64,000 bases of DNA from CANMXU01 sp052030545 (GCF_052030545.1 NZ_JBPDIH010000012.1:1-64000), one strand, 5' to 3'. Shown: positions 7,647 through 16,635, counted from the first letter of the stretch. Notes: a model not told the origin generated them from the sequence alone. Program-made: numbers and translations.

Positions 7647-8573
7647 TTACTCTTGGCTAACAATGGCGCCTTTAGCGACACCTTCATAGGCAATGACTTT
7701 TAATTTTACTGACCGATCATCTTTACCTGTAGTACTTTTACCTGACTCACCTTTATTTAATTCACTCTGGCTAAGCTGGCGTAAAATAAAGTCAGCTAAA
7801 AGTTCAACGGTTGAATCACAATCAACAACATCAAGTTTCTTTTCAGGTACGGCAATATCAAAACGACCTTGCGGCGCGAAGTAAGAAAAGAAATGGTGAT
7901 CGGGTTTCAATTTCGCTTTTGCGTTTGCTGAAAGTTCAATTTCGGCTTTATCAATGCGATCAGCTTCTGAGGCAATGTAAATGTCTTGCCAGCGCTGACA
8001 CCATAATTCTTCCAACGTTTGACTACGAACATCGTTTTTAAAGATTTGAATTTTTGAGCGATGACCATGAGCAATACGCTGACAATTTCCATCATGTAAT
8101 TTTAAACCATGAGTGTAATGGTAATAATCACTGTTAATCACTTCTGGGCGCAGCGTTAAGGTTAAGCCTTTAACATTATCAGGTAATTGCTCAAGAATAA
8201 TATCAGTCAAATGCGCTTTTACCGCGTCAATATTAACCGTTAGGCTATTAATTTTCGCAAAAGCTTGTTTAGGCGACTGCAAATAAAAACCGCCTTGGTC
8301 TGAGTCAAAATCAACAAATTCATGATCGTCACGCGCTGAATCATAAACGCTTAAGCACGGCTCTTGCATCGGCAGCAACAGTTTATGATCAACCGCATCG
8401 TCAATAATGGCTTTGATTTGTTTTTTGACAATGCCAAAATCCAGCACCATGCTCTGCTCATTAAGCGCACCGTCAAGTAATACGTCAACTATCCAGCTTT
8501 CGCCAACAACACCGCGGCTTTTACACAGGTAAGAAAAGTCGATTACGGTCAGATCATTTACAAATAATTGCAT
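7647..8573 (-). CDS. Two-domain 6-pyruvoyl-tetrahydropterin / 6-carboxytetrahydropterin synthase-like protein
   Basis: A 308-residue protein built from two tunnelling-fold (PTPS/QueD-like) halves. Start at 8573 (MQLFVNDL) avoids overlap with pyrC. Half one (about 1-105) has the substrate-side elements MVLDFG and Asp62-His63 but no HGH zinc motif. Half two (about 140-305) carries His155, Cys164 and H169-G-H171, matching the zinc triad and catalytic Cys of QueD, plus a C-terminal VVDCDSTVELLADF segment. So catalytic elements are split between the halves. If active it would make 6-carboxy-tetrahydropterin for queuosine; queE and queC lie 41 kb away. Length is over twice a standard QueD. Confidence 0.65.
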   Translation of the reverse strand: MQLFVNDLTVIDFSYLCKSRGVVGESWIVDVLLDGALNEQSMVLDFGIVKKQIKAIIDDAVDHKLLLPMQEPCLSVYDSARDDHEFVDFDSDQGGFYLQSPKQAFAKINSLTVNIDAVKAHLTDIILEQLPDNVKGLTLTLRPEVINSDYYHYTHGLKLHDGNCQRIAHGHRSKIQIFKNDVRSQTLEELWCQRWQDIYIASEADRIDKAEIELSANAKAKLKPDHHFFSYFAPQGRFDIAVPEKKLDVVDCDSTVELLADFILRQLSQSELNKGESGKSTTGKDDRSVKLKVIAYEGVAKGAIVSQE

Positions 8574-8581
8574 GCTATTGA

Positions 8582-9613
8582 TTACTCTACTACTTGCCAA
8601 ACAATGTCTTCACCAGCGCAAATTGGTACCACTTGTGATGAACCAAAGTCTAAACTTTCAGGCATTTTCCAGCTGTTTTTACTTAAGGTAATGGTATCAG
8701 TATTTACTGGCAAGTTATAAAACGCTGGGCCGTGTAAGCTAGCAAAACCTTCAAGTTTATCTAAAGCGTTTTCTTGCTCAAATACTTCAGCATAAAGTTC
8801 TATCGCGGCATTGGCTGAATATACACCGGCGCAACCACAAGCATTTTCTTTTGCATGCTGAGCGTGCGGCGCAGAATCAGTGCCTAAGAAAAACTTTTTA
8901 TTGCCGCTTGTGGCTGCGCCAATAAGTGCATGCTGGTGAATGTTGCGCTTTAAAATAGGTAAACAGAAATAATGCGGACGAATACCGCCAACTAACATGT
9001 GGTTACGGTTATACATTAAATGGTGAACAGTAATAGTTGCGGCAACGTTATCACCAGCCTGCTCTACAAATTCTACCGCTTGCTTGGTCGTGATGTGCTC
9101 TAATACAATTTTAAGATCTGGGTATTTGGCAACGAGTGGCGTTAAAATCGTTTCAATAAATAAAGCTTCACGGTCAAAAATATCAATTTCTGCTGTGGTA
9201 ACTTCGCCATGAATAAGCAATGGCATTTCTACCTTTTGCATTGCGGCTAATACGTCAGCAATATTATCAACATTAGTAACACCAGAAGAAGAGTTGGTTG
9301 TTGCACCAGCCGGGTATAATTTTGCCGCGTAAACTAAGCCGCTTTCTTTAGCTTCAATAATATCTTGCGCCGTGGTTTGGTCGGTTAAATATAACACCAT
9401 TAACGGTTTAAAATGTGCTGGCGGATTAGTCGCCATAATGCGCTCGTGGTATTCGGTGGCTAATTTTGCATTAGTTACTGGCGGCACTAAATTAGGCATA
9501 ACAATAACACGAGAGAAATAACGGCTGATATCAGCTACGGTATTAGGTAAAACTTCGCCATCGCGAAGGTGAATGTGCCAGTCGTCTGGGCGGGTAATGG
9601 TTAATGTTGTCAT
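8582..9613 (-). CDS. pyrC: Dihydroorotase
   Basis: A 343-residue class II dihydroorotase, which cyclises carbamoyl-aspartate to dihydroorotate in pyrimidine synthesis. Metal-binding and catalytic motifs are all present: HIHLRDG near residue 13, the carboxylated-lysine region AAKLYPAGATTNS, LLIHGEV, LEHITT and LGTDSAPH. Length is typical for the PyrC family. It is the first gene of a minus-strand run with the QueD-like and M23 genes; the spacing of about 8 bases suggests one transcript, although the functions differ. Confidence 0.97.
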   Translation of the reverse strand: MTTLTITRPDDWHIHLRDGEVLPNTVADISRYFSRVIVMPNLVPPVTNAKLATEYHERIMATNPPAHFKPLMVLYLTDQTTAQDIIEAKESGLVYAAKLYPAGATTNSSSGVTNVDNIADVLAAMQKVEMPLLIHGEVTTAEIDIFDREALFIETILTPLVAKYPDLKIVLEHITTKQAVEFVEQAGDNVAATITVHHLMYNRNHMLVGGIRPHYFCLPILKRNIHQHALIGAATSGNKKFFLGTDSAPHAQHAKENACGCAGVYSANAAIELYAEVFEQENALDKLEGFASLHGPAFYNLPVNTDTITLSKNSWKMPESLDFGSSQVVPICAGEDIVWQVVE

Positions 9614-9716
9614 TTTTGTTCCTAAAACAGCATAACAAGCTAGTGCTTTGTTATTACTGGTAAATATAAGCTAAATAATGGTAACGCGTAACTAATTACG
9701 CATTAAAATAATGTTT

Positions 9717-10784
9717 TTACTCACTGTCTGGAGCTGCCATAGGGGCACTTTCTTGCGCGTTTTCTAATAACGCCAGTAATTGGTCTTTTAAATTAGGTGG
9801 CACTTTATAAATGGTTAAACTGTCGTTTGCTTGGTTATAAACAACATCTTCACCAAAGTGAGAGCGTTCAAAACTAATGCTAATGCCATTGCCATAACCA
9901 GAGTATTTAGTGACTTTGTTAACTACTGCTTGGTCATGCGGAAACGATTCTTCTAATGGATAAGATTGCTCTTGGCAAAATTCATAAAAGTCTTGCTCAG
10001 CGCCTTCTTGGGCAATAACTTTACCCAGCTCTTGAATAGACACATCTTGCGAGCTTTCTTTTTGCTCTTTACAGTAACTTAATAGCTCTTTACGCGCATT
10101 TTGTTTTTCGCTTGCATCAAGTTGATTAACAGCAACGTAATCTTCTACCGCTTGAACTAAGGTTTGAGTTTGCTCTTTGGCGTTAATGCCTTCTTCACAG
10201 CCAAGAAAGTCTAAGAAAAAATCTGACACTTTACGGCCTGCGCGTCCTTTAATAAAGGAGATATAACGATTACCTTGTGGGTTTTCACGGTAATCAAATA
10301 AATCAATTCGTGCAGCAAGTTGTAATTTACTGGTATCAAGATGTTGATCAGCAGAAATATTTAATTCACCGTCAACCGAGTAATGCTCAGACACCGGAAT
10401 AATCGCAGCAAGCAAATAACGGCCGCCCATGTATTCATAGTGGCACACAATTAAATAACCGGTTTCTGCTAAGTCGTATTTATCTAATTCATTTTTTAAC
10501 AGATTTGCCGCTTGTGTACTAAATAAATAAAAGCTTTGCACATCAGACAAATAGCTTTCCATTATATCAATAAAGCGTGCTTGTTCGCCTTCAGCGGGCA
10601 TGGTTGAAAAAGTACCATATGCTTTATTGCCTTTGGCATTATATATAGCATGCAGTGCATCAACGAAGTTTTGAATTTTGCCTTCAACGTCTATTGACTC
10701 AGGGCCAACACGAAGAACCACTTCACCGGTTTCTTCTTTTTTCGACAAAAAATGTAGTGCTATATTAGAAATTATTAAACTCAT
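9717..10784 (-). CDS. yejK: Nucleoid-associated protein YejK
   Basis: A 355-residue member of the YejK/NdpA family, cytosolic proteins that associate with the nucleoid. The N-terminus MSLIISNIALHFLSKK and the FIKGRAGRKVSDFFLDFLGC block are family hallmarks. It is divergent from yejL-yejM, the usual gammaproteobacterial layout. Its start is only 75 bases from the chosen yejL start, so the two promoters overlap. The molecular function beyond nucleoid association is not established. Confidence 0.93.
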   Translation of the reverse strand: MSLIISNIALHFLSKKEETGEVVLRVGPESIDVEGKIQNFVDALHAIYNAKGNKAYGTFSTMPAEGEQARFIDIMESYLSDVQSFYLFSTQAANLLKNELDKYDLAETGYLIVCHYEYMGGRYLLAAIIPVSEHYSVDGELNISADQHLDTSKLQLAARIDLFDYRENPQGNRYISFIKGRAGRKVSDFFLDFLGCEEGINAKEQTQTLVQAVEDYVAVNQLDASEKQNARKELLSYCKEQKESSQDVSIQELGKVIAQEGAEQDFYEFCQEQSYPLEESFPHDQAVVNKVTKYSGYGNGISISFERSHFGEDVVYNQANDSLTIYKVPPNLKDQLLALLENAQESAPMAAPDSE

Positions 10785-10859
10785 AAGTTAACAGTCAGTA
10801 TTATATTGTTCTGGCTTTTGATAAACTTGCGCCAATCTCAACCAATTAAGTTATTTAAG

Positions 10860-11084
10860 ATGCCTATTGTATCGAAGTATTCCAACGAACGTGTAGAAAA
10901 AATTATCCAAGAGTTACTTGATGTACTCATTAATGAAAAAGTTACCGCTGATCTTGCGTTAATGTGCCTAGGTAATACCATTACCGATGTCATTAATAAT
11001 CAAGTACCTGAACACCAACGCCAGGCCATTGTTGATAATTTTACGACAGCCTTGAAACAATCTGTAGAAAAATCTAATAATTAA
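10860..11084 (+). CDS. yejL: YejL family protein (DUF1414)
   Basis: A 74-residue helical protein of the YejL family. The ATG at 10860 (MPIVSKYSNERVEKI) gives the usual N-terminus; an upstream in-frame start would add 18 unconserved residues. It precedes yejM by 16 bases in a two-gene operon. The biochemical role is unknown, but the pairing with yejM is widely conserved. Confidence 0.92.
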   Translation: MPIVSKYSNERVEKIIQELLDVLINEKVTADLALMCLGNTITDVINNQVPEHQRQAIVDNFTTALKQSVEKSNN

Positions 11085-11100
11085 GAGAAAATTTTTCACT

Positions 11101-12792
11101 ATGGTTTCATTTTCACCAAAATCTTACAGTAAAAGACTCATGCCGCTAATAAGTTGGGGGCATTGGTTTACCTTTTTTAATATTATTGCCGCCTTGGGCA
11201 TGTCTTCATTTTATCTTTTTAGTGAAACATTTCCAGAGACGCTATTAGGTCAAGTGTATTTTGTTGCTAACTGGTTTAGCCACATTTCATTTTTGATCTT
11301 TATGTGTTTTGTATTAATTCTATTTCCACTGATTTTAATACTGCCTAAAACGCGGTTTATTCGCCTAACTGCATCATTTATTTTTACCTTTATATTATTG
11401 CTCATCGTGCTTGACGGTTTTGTTTATAGCCAACTTGGCTATCATTTAAATACCTCGTCGAGCAGTCAGATAATCGACTTAATCGCAGGATTAATTAAGC
11501 AAAACAGTCGCTTGTTTTGGTCTATTAGCTTAATGCTGTGTTTAGTATTAATGTCGCTACAATTAGTGGTAAGTAACTATGCATGGAAACATTTAAGACA
11601 ATTGCAACGTACAACGTTTGCTAAAAAAGTTGTTGTTGCCTTAGTTGCGACCTTTAGCTTTAGTCATATCGTGCATATTTGGGCGGATGCGAATTTAGAA
11701 TACGATATTTTGCGCCAAGACAGCTTTTTACCGTTAACCTACCCAGCTACCGCTAAAACCTTGTTAACTAAGTACGGCATGTTTAATCAAGACGATTATA
11801 TAAAGCGTAAAACGGCGCCGCTTTCATTTAGCGATAACATTCCTGCCTACCCTCAAATTGGCGAGCAATGTGTAAACCCTGAAAACAAGCAGTCTGTGTT
11901 TATGGTATTAACCAACAAAGCACTTTCTAATAAACAAATTAGTCAGATTTCACAGCGCTCGTTTAGCGGCGCTATTACTTTAGATAACCATGTTGATAAT
12001 GCGCTCGATAATAAAGCTTGGTTTAACCTGTTTTATGCCCTGCCAACCATTTATCAAAATGATGTATTAACGCAGCAAACACCACCATTATTATTTCAGG
12101 TACTCGAGAATAATGATTTTGAGAAAAATCTAACCATCATTGGTAAAGACAATCACCTTGATAATATTCCATGGTATGAAAACCTCTTTGGCAGTGTGAC
12201 TAAGTTAACCGATATATCGTCTTTGGTATTTGCTGAAAAGCTGAATAATGTTAATACCGGCTTGCACGTTATTTATTTTAACGATGATAACGATTACCAG
12301 TTTGAATTATTTATGGACGCTCTATTATTGGCGCAAAAGCAAAAATCAACAGCCGATATTATCTGGGTAAGCTCCTTAGGTAATGCCAATCAAGAAAGTA
12401 GCTTTAACAGTAAGCCTTCATTGTTATTGCTTCCTAATGCTAAGTCGCAACAAAAGAATTTGTTAACAAGCCATATGGATATTGCACCGACGTTATTAAA
12501 GCAATGGCTGCATTGTGATATTGAAAGTGAAGCGCTTGCCAATGGCACAGACTTAACAAAATTATCAACTGAGCGTGTTATCGCCAATACCATGAACGAA
12601 GGTATTATGGTTTATAGCAAAGATAAGTCGGTATTTATTGACCAAAATGGTAATTTTAAAAGCTACTCTCAGCAATTAGAAGCGCCGATCACCGTCGATA
12701 GTGACTTTCCATTGATGATTGACGGCGTGCATTTTATAAAGCAGTTTGCCAATAAAAGTAAATTGACTAATAAAGCATCGGTTGAAGAGTAA
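11101..12792 (+). CDS. yejM: Inner membrane protein YejM/PbgA/LapC (DUF3413)
   Basis: A 563-residue inner-membrane protein with about five transmembrane helices in the first 200 residues and a periplasmic domain of the alkaline-phosphatase/sulfatase fold after them. In E. coli and Salmonella this protein senses periplasmic lipopolysaccharide and controls LpxC turnover through LapB. The periplasmic domain here (LLLLPN, THMDIAPTLLKQWLHC) keeps the late-fold motif of the superfamily. The classic nucleophile region is degenerate, as expected for a sensor rather than an enzyme. Operon with yejL. Confidence 0.9.
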   Translation: MVSFSPKSYSKRLMPLISWGHWFTFFNIIAALGMSSFYLFSETFPETLLGQVYFVANWFSHISFLIFMCFVLILFPLILILPKTRFIRLTASFIFTFILLLIVLDGFVYSQLGYHLNTSSSSQIIDLIAGLIKQNSRLFWSISLMLCLVLMSLQLVVSNYAWKHLRQLQRTTFAKKVVVALVATFSFSHIVHIWADANLEYDILRQDSFLPLTYPATAKTLLTKYGMFNQDDYIKRKTAPLSFSDNIPAYPQIGEQCVNPENKQSVFMVLTNKALSNKQISQISQRSFSGAITLDNHVDNALDNKAWFNLFYALPTIYQNDVLTQQTPPLLFQVLENNDFEKNLTIIGKDNHLDNIPWYENLFGSVTKLTDISSLVFAEKLNNVNTGLHVIYFNDDNDYQFELFMDALLLAQKQKSTADIIWVSSLGNANQESSFNSKPSLLLLPNAKSQQKNLLTSHMDIAPTLLKQWLHCDIESEALANGTDLTKLSTERVIANTMNEGIMVYSKDKSVFIDQNGNFKSYSQQLEAPITVDSDFPLMIDGVHFIKQFANKSKLTNKASVEE

Positions 12793-12807
12793 TTGACTGA
12801 ATTATCA

Positions 12808-12835
12808 TTGCATTAAAAATGCAAATGGTTAATAT
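12808..12835 (+). promoter_or_regulatory. Candidate sigma-70 promoter for tRNA-Pro
   Basis: TTGCAT (12808-12813), 16 bases, TAATAT (12830-12835), 45 bases before the mature tRNA. Confidence 0.45.
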
Positions 12836-12879
12836 ACACAACGCAAACAGTTATCCCCTTTTTTGAACTGTTTGCATAT

Positions 12880-12956
12880 CGGGGTGTAGCGCAGCTTGGT
12901 AGCGCGTGCGTCTGGGGGACGTGAGGTCACAAGTTCGAATCTTGTCACTCCGACCA
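12880..12956 (+). tRNA. tRNA-Pro (GGG)
   Basis: 77 bases including encoded CCA. Acceptor CGGGGTG/CACTCCG, D-arm with TTGG, anticodon loop CTGGGGG (anticodon GGG), T-loop TTCGAAT. Single gene with its own terminator. Confidence 0.95.
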
Positions 12957-12968
12957 TATTTAAAAATT

Positions 12969-12996
12969 AAAGCTCTGTTTATACAGAGCTTTTTTT
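12969..12996 (+). terminator. Intrinsic terminator after tRNA-Pro
   Basis: AAGCTCTG pairs with CAGAGCTT around TTTATA and is followed by a T-run. Confidence 0.9.
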
Positions 12997-13157
12997 ATGC
13001 GTGATATTTTACTTTTTATACATTGGTATCACGTAATATTATTAACTAACCTACAGCTAACCCTGTAGTTACTGTAAAGCTTAAAATTGAACCGTTCATC
13101 TTTAAGCTTATTTCACGTTAACATGCTCTTCGTCACACCACCGGCCATAATCGAGTT

Positions 13158-13189
13158 ATAAAAAACGCTAGCCTTAAAGACTAGCGTTT
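13158..13189 (-). terminator. Intrinsic terminator of the agarase gene
   Basis: AAACGCTAG (13163-13171) pairs with CTAGCGTTT (13181-13189). Read on the minus strand, a T-run follows. Confidence 0.85.
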
Positions 13190-13199
13190 GTTGGTGTTG

Positions 13200-14543
13200 C
13201 TAAAGAAACTTAAATCGTTGGTTGCTGCCGTTATAGCAATTCCATTGCACGATATTGGCGCCATTATCCGTAGACTTACCGGCAATATCTAAACATTTAC
13301 CCGTAACTTTACTTTTAATTTCAAAATATCCGTCACCAGTATCGTTCAAAGTCCATTTATGATTATTATTAGAATGGTTACAAACCCACTGATTAACTAA
13401 AGCGCCATTTGCATCACTTCCATTGGCGAGCTCTGCACATAGCATGCTTTTTTCAGATTGAATTGAATATTCGCCATTGCCCAAGTGATTAAATTTAAAG
13501 CCTTGGTTAGCATTAGACGTGTTACAGCCCCATTGCTGATATGTACCACCATTTAGCATTGAACCCGCTTTTAAATCAACACACTTATTGCTGTGTTTAA
13601 TTTGTAAGTTGGTAAACCCAGTAGGAACATTACCTGAACCACCTGTTGCGACAGGCTTGTATACACGAACCCAATCAACATACATTTTGTTTTTGCTGTT
13701 GTCTGCTAAATCAGCGTCGGTGGCAATGATACCGGCTTCAGATCGCCAAGAGTGATCTTCAGTATCGATGATAATAAACGCCTCTTGATCCATATTATGT
13801 TGGCTTTTATCTAAAATTTTACCGGTGTAATCTTTGTCTTTCATAATCGATTGTGCCCAAGAACCATCAGGAGTTTGCACACCATCGATATAAAACGTTA
13901 TTTCTGTCGGGCTTTTCCAATAAACACCAAAGCGGTGAAAACCATCACGCCAATATGTTCCCCATGGCGGCGTGTTATGTGTTTGGTCGTTGTAATCACT
14001 TTTTATGGTATTGTCAGCGTAACGTTCAAAGACATGAAAGTTTGTTGATTGATTTTTTGCAAACCATTCATCACGTGCACCGCCATATACTTCTAAAACA
14101 TCGATTTCTCGTTCATCGTTTTCACTCAACAACCAGAAGTTCGAAGAAAGCTCTAAATTGCTAACCTTAATGTTCGCTTCTAAGAAGATTGGGTACTTGA
14201 CTTTAGTTTTTGACGTAATGACACCTGCGTTGACTTGATTAGTCCCAGCACGTCTAGAGGCGCTAATAATTAGGTTACCGTCACCAACCCAAGACTCACC
14301 TTGGTCCCAATAAGTTAAACCAGGTCCTGTCCAACCGTGAAAATACGTATCTTTCCATTTGCTCGTAAACTCACTTGGTTTGCCTTGATAATTAAATGAA
14401 TCAGAGTAGTTACTTTGTAACTTCCATGTATTACCTGCACCCGCATTTGCTGGTACTGGGATATTATCCCAATCTTCCGCAAATGTTGTTAGTGGTGCTA
14501 ATAAAGAGCTTGTTAATATTGCAGTTATTATATTTTTTTTCAT
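13200..14543 (-). CDS. Secreted GH16 beta-agarase-like enzyme with C-terminal ricin-type lectin domain
   Basis: A 447-residue exported glycoside hydrolase. Signal peptide at 1-22 (cleavage after TTFA). Residues about 23-297 are a GH16 domain; the catalytic pattern is E146-I-D148-V-L-E151 (EIDVLE). The N-terminal DWDNIPVPANAGAGNTWKL stretch resembles marine beta-agarases more than laminarinases. Residues about 310-447 form a beta-trefoil (CBM13/ricin) domain with three Q-x-W repeats (QWGC, QWVC, QWNC), likely polysaccharide-binding. It would cut agarose or a related red-algal galactan outside the cell. It stands alone: no sulfatase, transporter or sugar-metabolism genes adjoin it. Exact substrate (agarose, porphyran) is uncertain. 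Confidence 0.87.
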   Translation of the reverse strand: MKKNIITAILTSSLLAPLTTFAEDWDNIPVPANAGAGNTWKLQSNYSDSFNYQGKPSEFTSKWKDTYFHGWTGPGLTYWDQGESWVGDGNLIISASRRAGTNQVNAGVITSKTKVKYPIFLEANIKVSNLELSSNFWLLSENDEREIDVLEVYGGARDEWFAKNQSTNFHVFERYADNTIKSDYNDQTHNTPPWGTYWRDGFHRFGVYWKSPTEITFYIDGVQTPDGSWAQSIMKDKDYTGKILDKSQHNMDQEAFIIIDTEDHSWRSEAGIIATDADLADNSKNKMYVDWVRVYKPVATGGSGNVPTGFTNLQIKHSNKCVDLKAGSMLNGGTYQQWGCNTSNANQGFKFNHLGNGEYSIQSEKSMLCAELANGSDANGALVNQWVCNHSNNNHKWTLNDTGDGYFEIKSKVTGKCLDIAGKSTDNGANIVQWNCYNGSNQRFKFL

Positions 14544-14862
14544 TGCTTACCCTAAATTATATGCGGTTTGTCTATCTAAACCGCTCCTTTGAAGTTGCAT
14601 ATTGTTTTTTGGTCAATATGTGACTATAAATTAGTCGCAAACAATATCTATTGTTATTTGTATATTGTCAACAAAAAAATAAGGATACTAAATACATGAT
14701 TGTAAGTTTTTAATGGAAACAAAAATTACTATTGAGGTAGCAGAAGAAAATTAAAAAGCTTTCGGTAAATCTAAACAGAATGAACAATTGAATGGACAAA
14801 GGAAATAGTGAGAGATAATACGTGAAGTTATATTTTATAATCTAAGAAAGCTAAATTTGAAA
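14544..14862. other. Upstream region of the agarase gene
   Basis: About 320 very AT-rich bases between the agarase gene and the tRNA array. It must contain the agarase promoter. I see no clear operator, RNA gene or small coding frame. Confidence 0.5.
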
Positions 14863-14949
14863 TGGTACCCGGGGCCGGACTTGAACCGGCACGCTGTTAC
14901 CAGCGAGGGATTTTAAATCCCTTGTGTCTACCAATTCCACCACCCGGGC
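14863..14949 (-). tRNA. tRNA-Leu (TAA), copy 3 of the array
   Basis: 87 bases with CCA; class II tRNA with long variable arm and anticodon TAA. Last gene of the array in transcription order. Identical to the other two Leu copies. Confidence 0.96.
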
Positions 14950-15026
14950 TTAGGGTAAGTATTTTTTATAGTAGAGATTGGTTCCCTACTGACGCATCGC
15001 TAGTTAATAGCATTGCGAATAGAATT

Positions 15027-15102
15027 TGGAGCGGCTAACGAGACTCGAACTCGTGACATTCACGTTGGCAACGTGATGCTCTACCAACTGAGCTACAGCC
15101 GC
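15027..15102 (-). tRNA. tRNA-Gly (GCC), copy 4 of the array
   Basis: 76 bases with CCA. Anticodon GCC; standard cloverleaf, T-loop TTCGAGT. Confidence 0.96.
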
Positions 15103-15136
15103 AGATAGAGATGAAACTTATTGCTTTACCATAAAA

Positions 15137-15223
15137 TGGTACCCGGGGCCGGACTTGAACCGGCACGCTGTTACCAGCGAGGGATTTTAAATCCCTTGTG
15201 TCTACCAATTCCACCACCCGGGC
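15137..15223 (-). tRNA. tRNA-Leu (TAA), copy 2 of the array
   Basis: 87 bases with CCA, anticodon TAA. The spacer that precedes it in transcription (15224-15298) shares the string ATAGTAGAGATTGGTTCCCT with the spacer before copy 3, indicating a Gly-Leu unit duplication. Confidence 0.96.
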
Positions 15224-15298
15224 ATAGGGCAATATTTTTTATAGTAGAGATTGGTTCCCTACTTTTGTAACACTACATTGAGTAATACAACTAGAATT

Positions 15299-15374
15299 TG
15301 GAGCGGCTAACGAGACTCGAACTCGTGACATTCACGTTGGCAACGTGATGCTCTACCAGCTGAGCTACAGCCGC
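15299..15374 (-). tRNA. tRNA-Gly (GCC), copy 3 of the array
   Basis: 76 bases with CCA, anticodon GCC. Differs from its sisters by one base in the D-loop (CAGCTGG instead of CAGTTGG). Confidence 0.96.
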
Positions 15375-15424
15375 TTCACATGCTTCGTTTTGTCACAAAA
15401 CAAAGACTTTCTGGTTTTAAAGTT

Positions 15425-15500
15425 TGGAGCGGCTAACGAGACTCGAACTCGTGACATTCACGTTGGCAACGTGATGCTCTACCAACTGAGCTACAGCCGC
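15425..15500 (-). tRNA. tRNA-Gly (GCC), copy 2 of the array
   Basis: 76 bases with CCA, anticodon GCC. Confidence 0.96.
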
Positions 15501-15588
15501 TTCATTTATACTATTACTAGTAAACTTTAAATTTTTACTTCCATACATATGCCACTATGTATTAACAACCCAACCTGTAACGATGAAA

Positions 15589-15675
15589 TGGTACCCGGGG
15601 CCGGACTTGAACCGGCACGCTGTTACCAGCGAGGGATTTTAAATCCCTTGTGTCTACCAATTCCACCACCCGGGC
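15589..15675 (-). tRNA. tRNA-Leu (TAA), copy 1 of the array
   Basis: 87 bases with CCA, anticodon TAA; four bases downstream of tRNA-Cys. Confidence 0.96.
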
Positions 15676-15679
15676 ATAG

Positions 15680-15753
15680 TGGAGGCGGGTCCCGGAGTCG
15701 AACCGAGGTCCACGGATTTGCAATCCGCTGCATAGCCACTCTGCCAACCCGCC
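15680..15753 (-). tRNA. tRNA-Cys (GCA)
   Basis: 74 bases with CCA, anticodon GCA. Position between Gly and Leu matches the conserved glyW-cysT-leuZ order found after pgsA in E. coli. Confidence 0.96.
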
Positions 15754-15831
15754 GTTTCATCAACTACGAGTTAGGTAGTATTCCTTAGAATTTATTTCTT
15801 TAATTATTTAAACAACAACCAAAAAAATGAT

Positions 15832-15907
15832 TGGAGCGGCTAACGAGACTCGAACTCGTGACATTCACGTTGGCAACGTGATGCTCTACCAACTGAGCTA
15901 CAGCCGC
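15832..15907 (-). tRNA. tRNA-Gly (GCC), copy 1 of the array
   Basis: 76 bases with CCA, anticodon GCC. First gene of the array in transcription order, downstream of a sigma-70-type promoter. Confidence 0.96.
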
Positions 15908-15940
15908 TTCATCTGCTGACTCCCTGTCAACTGGAAACGC

Positions 15941-15968
15941 ATTCTACATTGAAATTATTATGAGTCAA
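15941..15968 (-). promoter_or_regulatory. Sigma-70 promoter of the Gly/Cys/Leu tRNA array
   Basis: On the minus strand TTGACT (15963-15968), a 16-base spacer and TAGAAT (15941-15946), followed by ATGCG. It lies 33 bases before the first tRNA. Confidence 0.7.
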
Positions 15969-16050
15969 CCATTTAATTTCAATTTTATTTCGACTGCTCA
16001 AAAAGCAGCTAAAATGATGTTTTTTTAACTAGAATGTTTAGAAAAACGCC

Positions 16051-16635
16051 CTATTTGTTTGCTTTAAGCTCTGGCCAAGTTGCTTTGAAATAAATTAACA
16101 TCGACCAAACGGTTAAAATTGTAGCAATTGCATAGAAGCTATATGCTGCAAACATTAAAATTTCATAAGGAAAATTAAAATAAATTAATGGAATGTCATA
16201 ATCCGGCTGCCAAATGAGTCCCATAATCGCCAACATTTGTGCTGCTGTTTTATATTTGCCCATGGTAGACACTGCAATTTCATCTCTTTTTCCACGCGAC
16301 GACATAAATTCTCGTAAGGCGCTAATAAAAATTTCACGAGAGATCATCAGAGCTGCAGGAATCGTGATATACCATGCATTGTAATCTTCAATGATCATAA
16401 CTAAAGCACATACCACCATCAATTTATCAGCAACGGGGTCAATGAATGCGCCAAAGGCTGATGACTGATTAAGTTTTCGTGCTAAATAACCGTCGAGTGC
16501 GTCACTTACCGATGCCAGCCAAAAAATACAGAAGGCACCAAAATGGTTCCAAGATACAGGTAAATAGAAAACAGTAAGAAAAACGGGAATTAAAATAATT
16601 CGAAATAAGGTGATTTGATTTGGGATTGTCCACAT
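16051..16635 (-). CDS. pgsA: CDP-diacylglycerol-glycerol-3-phosphate 3-phosphatidyltransferase
   Basis: Makes phosphatidylglycerol-phosphate from CDP-diacylglycerol and glycerol-3-phosphate in the inner membrane. It has 194 residues from the start at 16635 (MWTIPNQITLFRI, the usual PgsA N-terminus; the longer frame adds nine unconserved residues). The CDP-alcohol phosphotransferase signature is complete: D-x2-D-G-x2-A-R in DALDGYLAR, then G and two Asp in GAFIDPVAD. Several transmembrane helices span the rest. It lies 57 bases after uvrC, in the conserved uvrY-uvrC-pgsA-tRNA order. Confidence 0.95.
   Translation of the reverse strand: MWTIPNQITLFRIILIPVFLTVFYLPVSWNHFGAFCIFWLASVSDALDGYLARKLNQSSAFGAFIDPVADKLMVVCALVMIIEDYNAWYITIPAALMISREIFISALREFMSSRGKRDEIAVSTMGKYKTAAQMLAIMGLIWQPDYDIPLIYFNFPYEILMFAAYSFYAIATILTVWSMLIYFKATWPELKANK

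Noticed and set aside
15035..15788. Open frames of 61-79 residues on both strands through the Gly/Cys/Leu tRNA array, some with sequences such as VELVDTRDLKSLAGNS
   Set aside because: They are readings of tRNA genes. The repeated peptide is the translation of tRNA-Leu and is a known annotation artefact.
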